From: Actinomadura roseirufa
GTDB lineage: Bacteria > Actinomycetota > Actinomycetes > Streptosporangiales > Streptosporangiaceae
Length of the DNA: 46,618 nt
Direction of reading: 5' to 3'
Assembly: GCF_900659635.1 (NCBI RefSeq)
Contig: NZ_CAACVB010000039.1
Location: 1-46,618 of the forward strand
Positions within the stretch are counted from its first letter, which is position 1, and each line of letters begins with the position of its first letter. Shown piece by piece: positions 37,278-45,505 of this stretch. Made by a program: the position numbers and the translations under genes. Below the pieces are notes generated by a model. It was not told the origin of the DNA, did not search any database, and was given only the letters and a program-made list of their open reading frames with translations.

Positions 37278-37838
37278 TCAGGGCAGCGGGATCTCGGTGG
37301 GGGCGGGGTCGCTGACGGCGCCGACGGGCGGGGAGCCGTAGAGCCGGACGGCCTTCGCCCTCGCACCGCGCGGCACGTCGAACCACAGGTCGAACTCGAC
37401 CCGCATCGCGGCGCCCACCGACAGCCGCTCCGGCTGTCGCTTGATCATGGTGGCGTTGACGTCCGGGGTCAGGACGCGGCCGTCGGCGGTGACCAGCCGC
37501 TGCTTCCAGGCGTCGAAGACCTGGATGTCACGGCCGGTGTTCACCGCGAGGAGGCGGATCCGGGTGAACGTGCCGTGCGCGCCCATGGCGGTGTGGGTGC
37601 CCATCACTTCGGCCATCTGCTCACGGAAGCCGAGCACGGTGAACTGCAGGTCGGCGCTGCGTCCCGCCTTCCCCTCGGGCGTGCTCTCGTCCTCGCGGGC
37701 CTTCTCGGCCGGGACGCGGTACTCGTGGGGGGAGGAGCCGGAGCATCCCTGGAGGGCGGCGGCGAGGAGCAGCGCCGCGCCCGCCCGGGCGGCTCGTGGA
37801 CGTTGGAGACGCGAGGGTCGCGGACGCTTGGGGCGCAT
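37278..37838 (-). CDS. DUF4352-like secreted lipoprotein
   Basis: This 186-residue protein has a basic n-region, a hydrophobic core and lipobox ALQGC (Cys32). The mature part is an immunoglobulin-like beta domain of the DUF4352 type (TFTRIRLLAVNTGRD, DAWKQRLVTADGRVLTPD, AAMRVEFDLWFDVPRGA). These domains occur on cell-surface and antigen-like lipoproteins with no assigned activity. TACTTT lies six bases before the ATG on the minus strand, so the transcript is probably leaderless. It would be processed by the Lgt in this window. Confidence 0.85.
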   Translation of the reverse strand: MRPKRPRPSRLQRPRAARAGAALLLAAALQGCSGSSPHEYRVPAEKAREDESTPEGKAGRSADLQFTVLGFREQMAEVMGTHTAMGAHGTFTRIRLLAVNTGRDIQVFDAWKQRLVTADGRVLTPDVNATMIKRQPERLSVGAAMRVEFDLWFDVPRGARAKAVRLYGSPPVGAVSDPAPTEIPLP

Positions 37839-37973
37839 GTACGGAAAGTACGGCCTGACCAGGGGAGGGTGAACGGGTCAGAGGGAATCGCAACGCAAAC
37901 GCGACTACCGAAACGCGTTCACCGGTGTTGTCGATCGGGTGCCGGACGCCGGCCGGACGTGCCGTTACCGCCC

Positions 37974-38063
37974 GGAACGGATCATGGCCCGGGATCACCT
38001 TTGGGGCCGTACGAACCTTCCTCGGGCGCGTACGTTGTCTACTCGGTGATCCCGGGCCGTTCC
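37974..38063. repeat. Long inverted repeat in the lipoprotein-thioesterase intergenic region
   Basis: GGCCCGGGATCACC (37986-37999) pairs perfectly with GGTGATCCCGGGCC (38045-38058), and GGAACGG (37974-37980) can pair with CCGTTCC (38057-38063) as an alternative. The 45-base loop holds a possible -10, TACGTT (38031-38036). An AAAGGAGG (about 38098-38104) follows on the plus strand with no start codon at suitable distance. Confidence 0.6.
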
Positions 38064-38111
38064 AATGCACGCTACAGACCCGGGGCGATCCATCGCAAAG
38101 GAGGACACGGG

Positions 38112-38558
38112 TCACGCGTCCGGGCGGTCCCTGAGCATGCAGGTGAGGCGGGCGGTGCAGACCCGCCGGTCCCGCCCGTCGGTGATCGCGATCTCGTAGG
38201 TGGCGAGCGTCCGCCCGCCGTGCACCCGCGTCGCGACGCCGGTGACCCAGCCCTCGGTCGCCGTCCGGTGGTGGGTGGCGTTGATCTCGATGCCGACGGC
38301 GATCCGGCCGGGCCCGGCGTGCAGCATGGCCCCCACCGACCCGAGCGTCTCCGCCAGCACGCAGGACGCGCCGCCGTGCAGCAGCCCGTACGGCTGGGTG
38401 TTGCCCTCGACCGGCATGCGCGCGGTCACCCGCTCGGGCCCGGCCTCCAGGAACTCGATGCCCATGGTCTTCGCCAGGGTCCCGTGCGTGCCGGACTCCA
38501 CCTCGGCGAGGACCGCCTCCCGCGTCTCCTCGGAGCTCACGCCGCCGGTGTCGCTCAC
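38112..38558 (-). CDS. PaaI-type hotdog thioesterase
   Basis: This 148-residue single hotdog-fold protein carries the PaaI/DUF4442-like signature NTQPYGLLHGGASCVLAETLGS, in which the His-Gly-Gly and the helix Glu are the active-site features of this thioesterase group. It likely hydrolyses an acyl- or aryl-CoA; the substrate is unknown. GGAGG five bases before the GTG is a clear ribosome binding site. It is divergent from polA, 45 bp away. M. tuberculosis has a hotdog-like gene near pyk in the same region, but I cannot claim orthology. Confidence 0.88.
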   Translation of the reverse strand: MSDTGGVSSEETREAVLAEVESGTHGTLAKTMGIEFLEAGPERVTARMPVEGNTQPYGLLHGGASCVLAETLGSVGAMLHAGPGRIAVGIEINATHHRTATEGWVTGVATRVHGGRTLATYEIAITDGRDRRVCTARLTCMLRDRPDA

Positions 38559-38591
38559 TTACACCTCCGCGAATCTGTCGTACGCGCAGAC

Positions 38592-38603
38592 TAGAGTCCT
38601 GGT
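38592..38603 (+). promoter_or_regulatory. -10 box TAGAGT for leaderless polA
   Basis: TAGAGT at 38592-38597 plus six bases leads to the GTG of polA. This is the leaderless spacing. Confidence 0.5.
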
Positions 38604-41312
38604 GTGGCGACGACAGCATCGACCCCTGACAAGCGTGACCGGCTCCTCCTGCTCGACGGGCACTCCCTGGCATACCGGGCGTTCTTCGCGCTGCCCGTGG
38701 AGAACTTCTCCACGACCGACGGGCAGCCGACCAACGCCGTGTACGGCTTCACCTCCATGCTCATCAACGTGCTGCGCGACGAGCAGCCCACCCACATCGC
38801 GGTGGCGTTCGACCGCTCCGAGCCGACGTTCCGGCACGAGCAGTACGTGGAGTACAAGGCTGGCCGCCAGAAGACCCCCGACGAGTTCCGCAGCCAGGTC
38901 AGCCTGATCTTCGAGGTGCTGGACGCGCTGCGCGTCCCGCGGCTGTCCGTCGCGGGCTTCGAGGCCGACGACATCATCGCCACGCTGTCGGTCCAGGCCA
39001 CCGAGGCCGGCCTCGAGACGCTCATCGTCACCGGCGACCGGGACGCCTTCCAGCTCGTCGACGACCACGTCACGGTCCTCTACCCGGTCAAGGGCGTCTC
39101 CGAGCTCGCCCGGATGGACCCCGCCGCCGTCGAGGCCAAGTACGGCGTGCCGCCCGCGCGGTACCGCGAACTGGCCGCGCTGGTGGGGGAGAGCAGCGAC
39201 AACCTCCCCGGCGTCCCCGGCGTCGGCCCGAAGACCGCCGCCAAGTGGCTCGTCAAGTACGGCGACCTCGACGCCCTCGTCGCCCGCGTCGAGGAGATCA
39301 AGGGCAAGGCCGGCGACAACCTGCGCGAGCACCTCGCCGGGGTGCTGCGCAACCAGCAGATCAACAAGCTCGACACCGCCGTCGGCCTGGAGCTGACCCC
39401 GCCGCAGCTCACCATGGGCCAGTGGGACCGCGACGAGATCCACACCCTGTTCGACTCGCTGCAGTTCCGGGTGCTCCGCGAGCGGCTGTACTCCTCCCTG
39501 TCGGCCGCCGAGCCCGAGGCCGACGAGGGGTTCGAGGTCGAGCTGGAGGACCTGGAGCCCGGCGCCCTCGGCGCCTGGCTGGACGCCAACGCCCGCGACC
39601 GGCTCGGCATCGCCGTCACCGGCACCTGGGGGCGCGGCACCGGCGAGATCACCGCCGTCGCCCTCGCGTCCAGGAAGGGGCCCGCCGTCCACCTCGACCC
39701 GGCCGAGCTGATCGAGGACGACGAGCGCGCCCTCGCCGCCTACCTCGCCGACCCCGGCCGCCCCAAGGCCGTCCACGAGGCCAAGGGCCCCATGCTGGCG
39801 CTCGCCGCGCGCGGCATCACCCTGGACGGCGTCACCAGCGACACCGCCCTCGCCGCCTACCTCGCCCTGCCGGGCCAGCGCACGTTCGACCTGTCCGACC
39901 TCGTCCTGCGCTACCTGCACCGCGAGCTGCGCAACGAGACCGAGGACTCCGGCCAGCTCACCCTCGACGGATCCGGCGAGGAGGAGGCCGCCGAGGCCCT
40001 CGCCGTCCGCGCCCGCGCCGTCGCCGAGCTCGCCGAGGTGCTCGACGCCGACCTCGACAAGCGCGGCGCCACCCGGCTCCTGCGCGAGGTCGAACTGCCG
40101 CTCGTCGGCGTCCTGGCCGCCATGGAACGGGCGGGCATCGCCGTCGACGCCGACCACCTCGCCGGAATGTCGGCCTCGCTCGGCGGCCAGGTCAAGGAGC
40201 AGGAGCAGGCCGCGCACGGCGCCGTCGGACACGAGTTCAACCTCGGCTCGCCCAAGCAGGTGCAGCAGGTCCTGTTCGACGAGCTGAACCTCCCCAAGAC
40301 CAAGCGCACCAAGACCGGCTACACCACCGACTCCGAGGCCCTGACCACCCTCCTGGAGAAGGACGGCCATCCGGTCCTGGAGCACATCCTCCGCTGGCGT
40401 GAGGTCGCCAAGCTCAAGTCCATCGTCGACTCCCTCATCCCGATGGCCGACGACGCCGGGCGCATCCACACCACCTACAACCAGATGATCGCCGCCACCG
40501 GCCGGCTGTCGTCCACCGACCCCAACCTGCAGAACATCCCCATCCGAACCGCCGAGGGCCGGCAGATCCGCGAGGCGTTCGTCGTGGGCACCGCCACCCG
40601 CCCCGGCGTGACCTACGAGTCGCTGCTGACCGCAGACTACTCCCAGATCGAGCTGCGGATCATGGCGCACCTCTCCGAGGACGCGGCGCTCCTCGAGGCG
40701 TTCGGCACCGGAGCCGACTTCCACACCATCACCGCCTCCCGCGTCTTCGGCCTGCCGCCCGAACAGATCGACTCCGAGCTGCGCGCCCGCATCAAGGCGA
40801 TGAACTACGGCCTCGCCTACGGCCTGTCGGCCTACGGGCTGTCCCAGCAACTGCGCATCTCCCCGGACGAGGCGCGCGGCCTCATGGAGGAGTACTTCCA
40901 GCAGTTCGGCGGCGTCCGCGACTACCTGCACGACATCGTCTCCAAGGCCCGGCAGGACGGCTACACCGAGACCATCCTCGGCCGCCGCCGCTACCTGCCC
41001 GACCTCAACTCCGACAACCGCCAGCGCCGCGAGATGGCCGAGCGGATGGCCCTCAACGCCCCCATCCAGGGCTCGGCCGCCGACATCATCAAGGTCGCCA
41101 GCCTCAACGTCGACCGCGCGCTCCGCGCCGCCGGACTCGAATCCCGCATGCTCCTGCAGGTCCACGACGAACTCGTCCTCGAGGTCGCCGCCGGCGAACT
41201 CGACGACCTCAAGGCCCTGGTCAGCGCCCAGATGGCCGGCGCCTACGAACTCCGCGCCCCACTGGACGTCTCCATGGGCACCGGCCGCACCTGGCAAGAG
41301 GCGGCTCATTAG
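38604..41312 (+). CDS. polA: DNA polymerase I
   Basis: This 902-residue enzyme is used in Okazaki fragment processing and repair. The 5'-nuclease domain (about 1-300) has LLLLDGHSLAYRAFF and AGFEADDIIATL. The middle domain (about 310-480) keeps the exonuclease fold but lacks the DxE catalytic motif (LGIAVTGTWGRG at the expected place), so proofreading is probably absent. The polymerase domain has motif A TADYSQIELR (Asp678), O-helix Arg727-x3-Lys731-x3-Tyr735 (RARIKAMNYG) and motif C VHDE (His854-Asp855-Glu856). Tyr735 replaces the Phe762 of E. coli, as in T7 polymerase. The structured dispersed repeat begins seven bp after the stop. Confidence 0.97.
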   Translation: MATTASTPDKRDRLLLLDGHSLAYRAFFALPVENFSTTDGQPTNAVYGFTSMLINVLRDEQPTHIAVAFDRSEPTFRHEQYVEYKAGRQKTPDEFRSQVSLIFEVLDALRVPRLSVAGFEADDIIATLSVQATEAGLETLIVTGDRDAFQLVDDHVTVLYPVKGVSELARMDPAAVEAKYGVPPARYRELAALVGESSDNLPGVPGVGPKTAAKWLVKYGDLDALVARVEEIKGKAGDNLREHLAGVLRNQQINKLDTAVGLELTPPQLTMGQWDRDEIHTLFDSLQFRVLRERLYSSLSAAEPEADEGFEVELEDLEPGALGAWLDANARDRLGIAVTGTWGRGTGEITAVALASRKGPAVHLDPAELIEDDERALAAYLADPGRPKAVHEAKGPMLALAARGITLDGVTSDTALAAYLALPGQRTFDLSDLVLRYLHRELRNETEDSGQLTLDGSGEEEAAEALAVRARAVAELAEVLDADLDKRGATRLLREVELPLVGVLAAMERAGIAVDADHLAGMSASLGGQVKEQEQAAHGAVGHEFNLGSPKQVQQVLFDELNLPKTKRTKTGYTTDSEALTTLLEKDGHPVLEHILRWREVAKLKSIVDSLIPMADDAGRIHTTYNQMIAATGRLSSTDPNLQNIPIRTAEGRQIREAFVVGTATRPGVTYESLLTADYSQIELRIMAHLSEDAALLEAFGTGADFHTITASRVFGLPPEQIDSELRARIKAMNYGLAYGLSAYGLSQQLRISPDEARGLMEEYFQQFGGVRDYLHDIVSKARQDGYTETILGRRRYLPDLNSDNRQRREMAERMALNAPIQGSAADIIKVASLNVDRALRAAGLESRMLLQVHDELVLEVAAGELDDLKALVSAQMAGAYELRAPLDVSMGTGRTWQEAAH

Positions 41313-41319
41313 ATTCAAG

Positions 41320-41443
41320 CCCGGCCCACGGTCCTCGCCTGGCGGCTCGGACCGTGACCGTTCTTGTGCGAGCGCGAATCGCTTCGCGATCTTCGCGGCG
41401 GGGCTCGCCTTCGGCGTCGCCCCGCCGCTCAGGTCGCGCGCTC
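41320..41443 (-). repeat. Structured dispersed repeat, copy 2 (3' of polA)
   Basis: The reverse complement aligns with copy 1 at 27660-27781. On the transcribed polA strand it begins seven bp after the stop codon. Hairpin 3 here is CACGGTCC (41327-41334) with GGACCGTG (41349-41356), longer than in copy 1 and different in sequence. Hairpin 1 has its outermost pair changed from C-G to G-C relative to copy 1. Hairpin 2 (CGCGAA-GCTT-like CGCGAA/TTCGCG) is identical in stem. Confidence 0.85.
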
Positions 41444-41447
41444 GGGT

Positions 41448-41613
41448 GGTGGCTCGGGTGGTGAGCCGGGGGCGGGTGGTGGGGGACTCGGCCTGTCTTG
41501 GGTGGGGCGGGGGCGTGTGGTGGCTCGGGTGGTGAGCCTGGGTGGGTGGTGGGGGACTCGGCCTGTCTTGGGGGGGGGGGGGGCGTGTGGTCGCTCCGGT
41601 CGTGAGCCGGGGG
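41448..41613. repeat. Tandem repeat of ~70 bp, about 2.3 copies, with G14 run
   Basis: Unit 1 (41448-41518) and unit 2 (41519-41588) share GGTGGCTCGGGTGGTGAGCC and GGTGGGGGACTCGGCCTGTC in the same order. A partial third unit (41589-41613) restarts with a diverged first motif. Unit 2 contains 14 consecutive G (41570-41583) where unit 1 has an interrupted G-rich run. Several G-tracts per unit could form G-quadruplexes on the plus strand. Confidence 0.8.
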
Positions 41614-42236
41614 TTTTGCGGCGTTGTTCGGGACTGTGGTCACTGTTTGCCTGGCTTGTTCCTTCCCTCGGGTCTGTGTGGGTGCGGCGGTATCTCGATG
41701 GCTGCGGGTTTTATGGCCGATTTGTGTTCTGTGTCGGGTCCTGTGTGAGTGTGAGCTTGCTTCGCGAAGGTTCTTTGCTGCTTTGCCGTTCACTTGCCGT
41801 GCCTCGTTTGAGTGCTCGCTTCTTCTCGGGGCTTGGTGCTCTGCGGGCTTGGTGTCCCGCTGGGCGGGCTCGGAGGGCTTGGGGGTGAGTCGGGTCCCGT
41901 GTGGATGTGGCGTCGCCTGGTGGTGAGCTTGAGGGCTCGGCCGTGCCCTTGGCTCCGGGTGGGGACGTGCGTGAGGGCGGTGTCGCTTCGTGGTGAGGCT
42001 TGTCTTCGGGTTTGCCTCATCCGGGGCGGTGATGTGTTTCTGTGACGGTGAGGGCTCCCGCTTCCGGGCTCGCGCGGTTCTCCGGGTGTGAAGCGGGGTG
42101 TTCCAGGGCGGGTCCCTTATAGGTTCCACCGGTCCTGTCAGGGGCTTTACCAGCGGTTTTCGGATTAGGTCCCGATGAAGGACGCGCCGGGAGTGGTGAG
42201 TGGGGATCATGCGGGTACGCGAGTAGGTGTCCGTGG

Positions 42237-43436
42237 ATGTCCGGGGAGCCGTACGCTGTTCCCGGTCCTGGTTTCGGGTCGATCGGCGGTCGGAACGTGC
42301 CTCTCCTCCACAAGATCGCGGGAGTCGTGATCATCTGTGCCGTGGTCCTCGGGCTGACCCTGCCCGGGGAGCGCCGGGGACGCGAGAGGAGCACCGTCGC
42401 CGCGCGGGCCGGCGTGGCCGTGCGGACGCCGGCCGGAGACCGAGCCGCGGTGAGCGGGCACACCGGAGCGCGGGCGCCCGGAGCGGTCGTCCCCTCGGTG
42501 TCCGCCGCCCCCGCCGCCGTCCCGACCGGCCCCGTCCCGGCGGCGGCGCCCGCCGCCGCGGCGGCGAAGGCCGACGAGCTCGGCCAGGTGCCGGTGCTCA
42601 TGTACCACCGGATCATGAAGCGGCCCGAGCAGTCGCTGGACCGCTCGTCCAAGGAGCTGTACGACGAGCTCACACGGCTCGCCAAGAGCGGTTACGTGCC
42701 CGTCACGGCCGCCGAGTTCGCCGCGGGGTGGTTCAACGTCCCCGCCGGCAAGCACCCCGTGGTCCTGACGTTCGACGACAGCACTCCCGGGCACTTCGGG
42801 CTGGACCCGCGGGGCGATCCCAAGCCCGACACCGCGGTGGCGATCATCGAGCAGGTCGCGCGGGAGAACCCCGGGTTCCGGCCGGTGGCGACGTTCTACC
42901 TGAACAGGGACCTGTTCCAGATGGCCGGGAGCGAGGCCGCCGCCGGGCTGACGTGGCTGGCCCGGCACGGGTTCGAACTGGGCAACCACACCGTCAGCCA
43001 CCCCGATCTGTCGCGCCTGTCCGAGAAGGAGGTGCGCAAGGAGATCGGCGGGATGGAGGCCGAGATCGTCGGGATCACCGGCGCGCACGCCACCACGCTC
43101 GCCTACCCGTTCGGCTCCGCGCCGCGCAAGCGGTCGTGGGCGCAGAAGAAGGACGGCGAGTACGGCTTCCAGGGGATCTTCCTGGCCGGGTGGAGGCCGT
43201 CGGAATCGCCGTTCGACGTCAGGTTCGACCGATGGGCGATCAACCGGGTGCGGTCCGAGGGCAAGATCAAGGAGAATGACTGCACGCGGTACTGCTCCAC
43301 GGCGTGGCTCGACCACCTGGACGCGAATCCGGCCGAGCGGTTCACCTCCGACGGCGACCCGAACATCGTGACGATCCCCAGGGCCGAGGAAGATCGGCTG
43401 GCCAAGATCTACCGGGCTCGGGCGCGGGCGTACTGA
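42237..43436 (+). CDS. Membrane-anchored polysaccharide deacetylase (NodB domain)
   Basis: This 399-residue protein has an N-terminal signal anchor (about 26-42), an Ala/Pro-rich linker (about 45-115) and an extracytoplasmic NodB-type carbohydrate esterase 4 domain. Motifs are VPVLMYHRI, motif 1 VVLTFDDS (Asp pair at about 179-180), motif 2 HTVSH (about 258-262, zinc-binding His) and motif 3 LAYPFGSAP. It is a metal-dependent deacetylase of cell wall or extracellular polysaccharide. ATG 42237 is used; a GTG at 42297 just before the signal anchor is an alternative. It stands alone, with rpsA about 240 bp downstream. Confidence 0.88.
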   Translation: MSGEPYAVPGPGFGSIGGRNVPLLHKIAGVVIICAVVLGLTLPGERRGRERSTVAARAGVAVRTPAGDRAAVSGHTGARAPGAVVPSVSAAPAAVPTGPVPAAAPAAAAAKADELGQVPVLMYHRIMKRPEQSLDRSSKELYDELTRLAKSGYVPVTAAEFAAGWFNVPAGKHPVVLTFDDSTPGHFGLDPRGDPKPDTAVAIIEQVARENPGFRPVATFYLNRDLFQMAGSEAAAGLTWLARHGFELGNHTVSHPDLSRLSEKEVRKEIGGMEAEIVGITGAHATTLAYPFGSAPRKRSWAQKKDGEYGFQGIFLAGWRPSESPFDVRFDRWAINRVRSEGKIKENDCTRYCSTAWLDHLDANPAERFTSDGDPNIVTIPRAEEDRLAKIYRARARAY

Positions 43437-43456
43437 ACGGGACCCGCGGTACCGGA

Positions 43457-43485
43457 TTGACCACGAGAGATTGGTCCCATATCCT
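43457..43485 (+). promoter_or_regulatory. rpsA promoter, TTGACC-N17-TATCCT
   Basis: TTGACC (43457-43462), exactly 17 bases, then TATCCT (43480-43485) is the best housekeeping-type promoter in the window. Transcription from about 43492 gives a leader of roughly 180 bases before rpsA, with room for autoregulation by S1. Confidence 0.75.
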
Positions 43486-43674
43486 GATCGCTGCGCTGTG
43501 GGCCTGTGCGCGCTTCGGACGGAGCAGGCTCGCGCTCGGTCAGGTCGGCGACATCGGTACGGTTCTTCGACGCGGCTTCGTCCGCGTCCCCCTTCCGGTC
43601 TTCGGCAGGGCGGACAACGGCCCTCCGCGCACAACCCATACGACTTCCATGTCCGTACCGGAGCCAGCCGACAC

Positions 43675-45150
43675 ATGACGAGCAGCACCGAGGCCACCTC
43701 GACCACCCCGCAGGTAGCGGTCAACGACATCGGGTCCGAGGAAGCCTTCCTCGCGGCGATCGATGAGACCATCAAGTACTTCAACGACGGCGACATTGTC
43801 GAAGGCACTGTCGTCAAGGTCGATCGTGACGAGGTCCTCCTCGACATCGGCTACAAGACCGAGGGCGTCATTCCCTCGCGCGAGCTCTCCATCAAGCACG
43901 ACGTCGACCCCAACGAGGTCGTCGCCGTCGGAGACCACGTCGAGGCCCTCGTCCTCCAGAAGGAGGACAAGGAAGGCCGTCTGATCCTGTCCAAGAAGCG
44001 CGCCCAGTACGAGCGCGCCTGGGGCACGATCGAGAAGATCAAGGACGAGGACGGCATCGTCACCGGCACCGTCATCGAGGTCGTCAAGGGCGGCCTCATC
44101 CTCGACATCGGCCTGCGCGGCTTCCTGCCCGCCTCGCTGGTGGAGATGCGCCGGGTCCGGGACCTGCAGCCCTACGTGGGCCGCGAGCTCGAGGCCAAGA
44201 TCATCGAGCTGGACAAGAACCGCAACAACGTGGTGCTGTCCCGCCGCGCCTGGCTGGAGCAGACGCAGAGCGAGGTCCGCCAGACCTTCCTCAACACCCT
44301 GCAGAAGGGCCAGGTCCGCAAGGGCGTCGTCTCCTCGATCGTCAACTTCGGCGCGTTCGTCGACCTCGGCGGGGTCGACGGCCTGGTGCACGTCTCCGAG
44401 CTGTCCTGGAAGCACATCGACCACCCGTCCGAGGTCGTCGAGGTCGGCCAGGAGGTCACGGTCGAGGTCCTGGACGTCGACATGGAGCGCGAGCGCGTCT
44501 CCCTGTCGCTCAAGGCGACCCAGGAAGACCCGTGGCAGCAGTTCGCCCGCACCCACCAGATCGGCCAGGTCGTGCCGGGCCGCGTCACCAAGCTGGTGCC
44601 GTTCGGCGCGTTCGTCCGCGTCGAGGAGGGCATCGAGGGCCTGGTGCACATCTCCGAGCTGGCCGAGCGGCACGTGGAGATCCCCGAGCAGGTCGTCCAG
44701 GTCGGCGACGAGATCTTCGTGAAGATCATCGACATCGACCTCGACCGGCGCCGGATCAGCCTGTCGCTCAAGCAGGCCAACGAGGGCGCCGTCAGCATCG
44801 AGGAAGAGGACTTCGACCCGACGCTGTACGGCATGCCGGCCGAGTACGACGACCAGGGCAACTACAAGTACCCCGAGGGCTTCGACGCCGAGACCGGCGA
44901 ATGGCTCGAAGGGTTCGACGAGCAGCGCGAGACCTGGGAGCGGCAGTACGCCGAGGCCCGCGCCCGCTTCGACGCCCACCGCAAGCAGATCGAGGAGGCC
45001 CGCAAGGCCGAGGCGGAGGCGGACTCCGCTCCCGCCGCCGGCGGCGAGACCTCCTACAGCGGTGGCGGCGAGGCCGAGTCCACCGGTGGCGCGCTCGCCA
45101 CCGACGAGGCGCTCGCCGCCCTGCGGGAGAAGCTGTCGGGCGGTCAGTGA
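43675..45150 (+). CDS. rpsA: 30S ribosomal protein S1
   Basis: This 491-residue protein has four S1 RNA-binding repeats (about 36-105, 122-188, 208-276, 293-362). Repeats 3 and 4 show the strongest signature, GVVSSIVNFGAFVDLGGVDG and GRVTKLVPFGAFVRVEEGIEG. The first repeat opens with IVEGTVVKVDRDEVLLDIG. The C-terminal ~130 residues are an acidic, partly helical tail (DEQRETWERQYAEARARF) typical of actinobacterial S1, which has fewer repeats than the six of E. coli. It unwinds and docks mRNA on the 30S subunit. ATG 43675 gives the standard MTSSTEATSTTPQVAVNDIG start; a long upstream extension of the frame is not real. In a genome with many leaderless genes, S1 serves mainly leadered mRNA. Confidence 0.97.
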   Translation: MTSSTEATSTTPQVAVNDIGSEEAFLAAIDETIKYFNDGDIVEGTVVKVDRDEVLLDIGYKTEGVIPSRELSIKHDVDPNEVVAVGDHVEALVLQKEDKEGRLILSKKRAQYERAWGTIEKIKDEDGIVTGTVIEVVKGGLILDIGLRGFLPASLVEMRRVRDLQPYVGRELEAKIIELDKNRNNVVLSRRAWLEQTQSEVRQTFLNTLQKGQVRKGVVSSIVNFGAFVDLGGVDGLVHVSELSWKHIDHPSEVVEVGQEVTVEVLDVDMERERVSLSLKATQEDPWQQFARTHQIGQVVPGRVTKLVPFGAFVRVEEGIEGLVHISELAERHVEIPEQVVQVGDEIFVKIIDIDLDRRRISLSLKQANEGAVSIEEEDFDPTLYGMPAEYDDQGNYKYPEGFDAETGEWLEGFDEQRETWERQYAEARARFDAHRKQIEEARKAEAEADSAPAAGGETSYSGGGEAESTGGALATDEALAALREKLSGGQ

Positions 45151-45505
45151 CCCGTCACTGACCCGCCGCAGGGCACCACTGGCGCGCCGCCCGCACGGAG
45201 TCCCTCACGGGGCCCGTGCGGGCCGCCGCCCGCCCGTTCGCGCACGGCCGGAGAACGGTCCCCCGGGACCGTTCTCCGGCCGTGATCGGTTTTTCGCCCG
45301 CGCGGGCGGCCGCCGGGCCGTAGAGTTCCGTTGCGGCGGACTCTGCGGCGAGCCCACCGGGCCCCGGCGGGGCCGGTGGCGGCCGAGGCGCCGCAGTGGG
45401 CCACAATAGGCCGCCGTGGTCGCCGCCCCGCCGCGCCCGCGGCCGTGCCGCCGGCGGCCGCCCGACACCCGAAGGTCCGCTCGTCCCCCGGGAGCACTCG
45501 TTCAA
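45151..45505. other. 355-bp region between rpsA and the membrane protein gene
   Basis: It holds the rpsA terminator, then TAGAGT (45321-45326) as a possible -10. CACAAT (45402-45407) lies eight bases before a GTG at 45416 that is in frame with the downstream gene. No separate gene is seen; coaE, which follows rpsA in mycobacteria, is absent. Confidence 0.5.
45243..45294 (+). terminator. Rho-independent terminator after rpsA
   Basis: A perfect stem of 18-20 bp, 45243-45262 with 45265-45284, is followed by ATCGG and five T (45290-45294). This is the strongest terminator in the window. Confidence 0.9.

Larger units (their letters stand above)
41313..42236. other. 924-bp gene-free, G/T-rich stretch between polA and deacetylase
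   Basis: The first part is copy 2 of the structured repeat, then ~70-bp tandem repeats with a G14 run, then about 600 bp in which the plus strand is strikingly poor in A and rich in G and T. Open frames on either strand encode low-complexity Thr/Pro/His/Arg or Gly/Trp/Cys-rich products, lack ribosome binding sites and cross the repeats, so I call no gene. About 42220-42236 (GAGTAGGTG) is the likely start region for the next gene. Confidence 0.6.

Noticed and set aside
37188..38594. A 468-codon plus-strand frame across the lipoprotein and thioesterase genes
   Set aside because: It is antisense to two genes with clear domains and ribosome binding sites, and its product is low-complexity.
41364..41888. 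A 174-codon plus-strand frame in the same gap
   Set aside because: It is formed by the tandem repeats and G/T-rich DNA, with Gly/Trp/Cys/Leu bias and no recognisable domain or start signal.
41221..42210. A 329-codon minus-strand frame across the polA-deacetylase gap
   Set aside because: It overlaps the end of polA, the structured repeat and the G14 run. The product is a Thr/Pro/His/Arg-rich low-complexity string with no ribosome binding site.
43471..43674. N-terminal extension of ribosomal protein S1
   Set aside because: It overlaps the -10 of the rpsA promoter and does not match S1 N-termini, which begin at MTSSTEATS.
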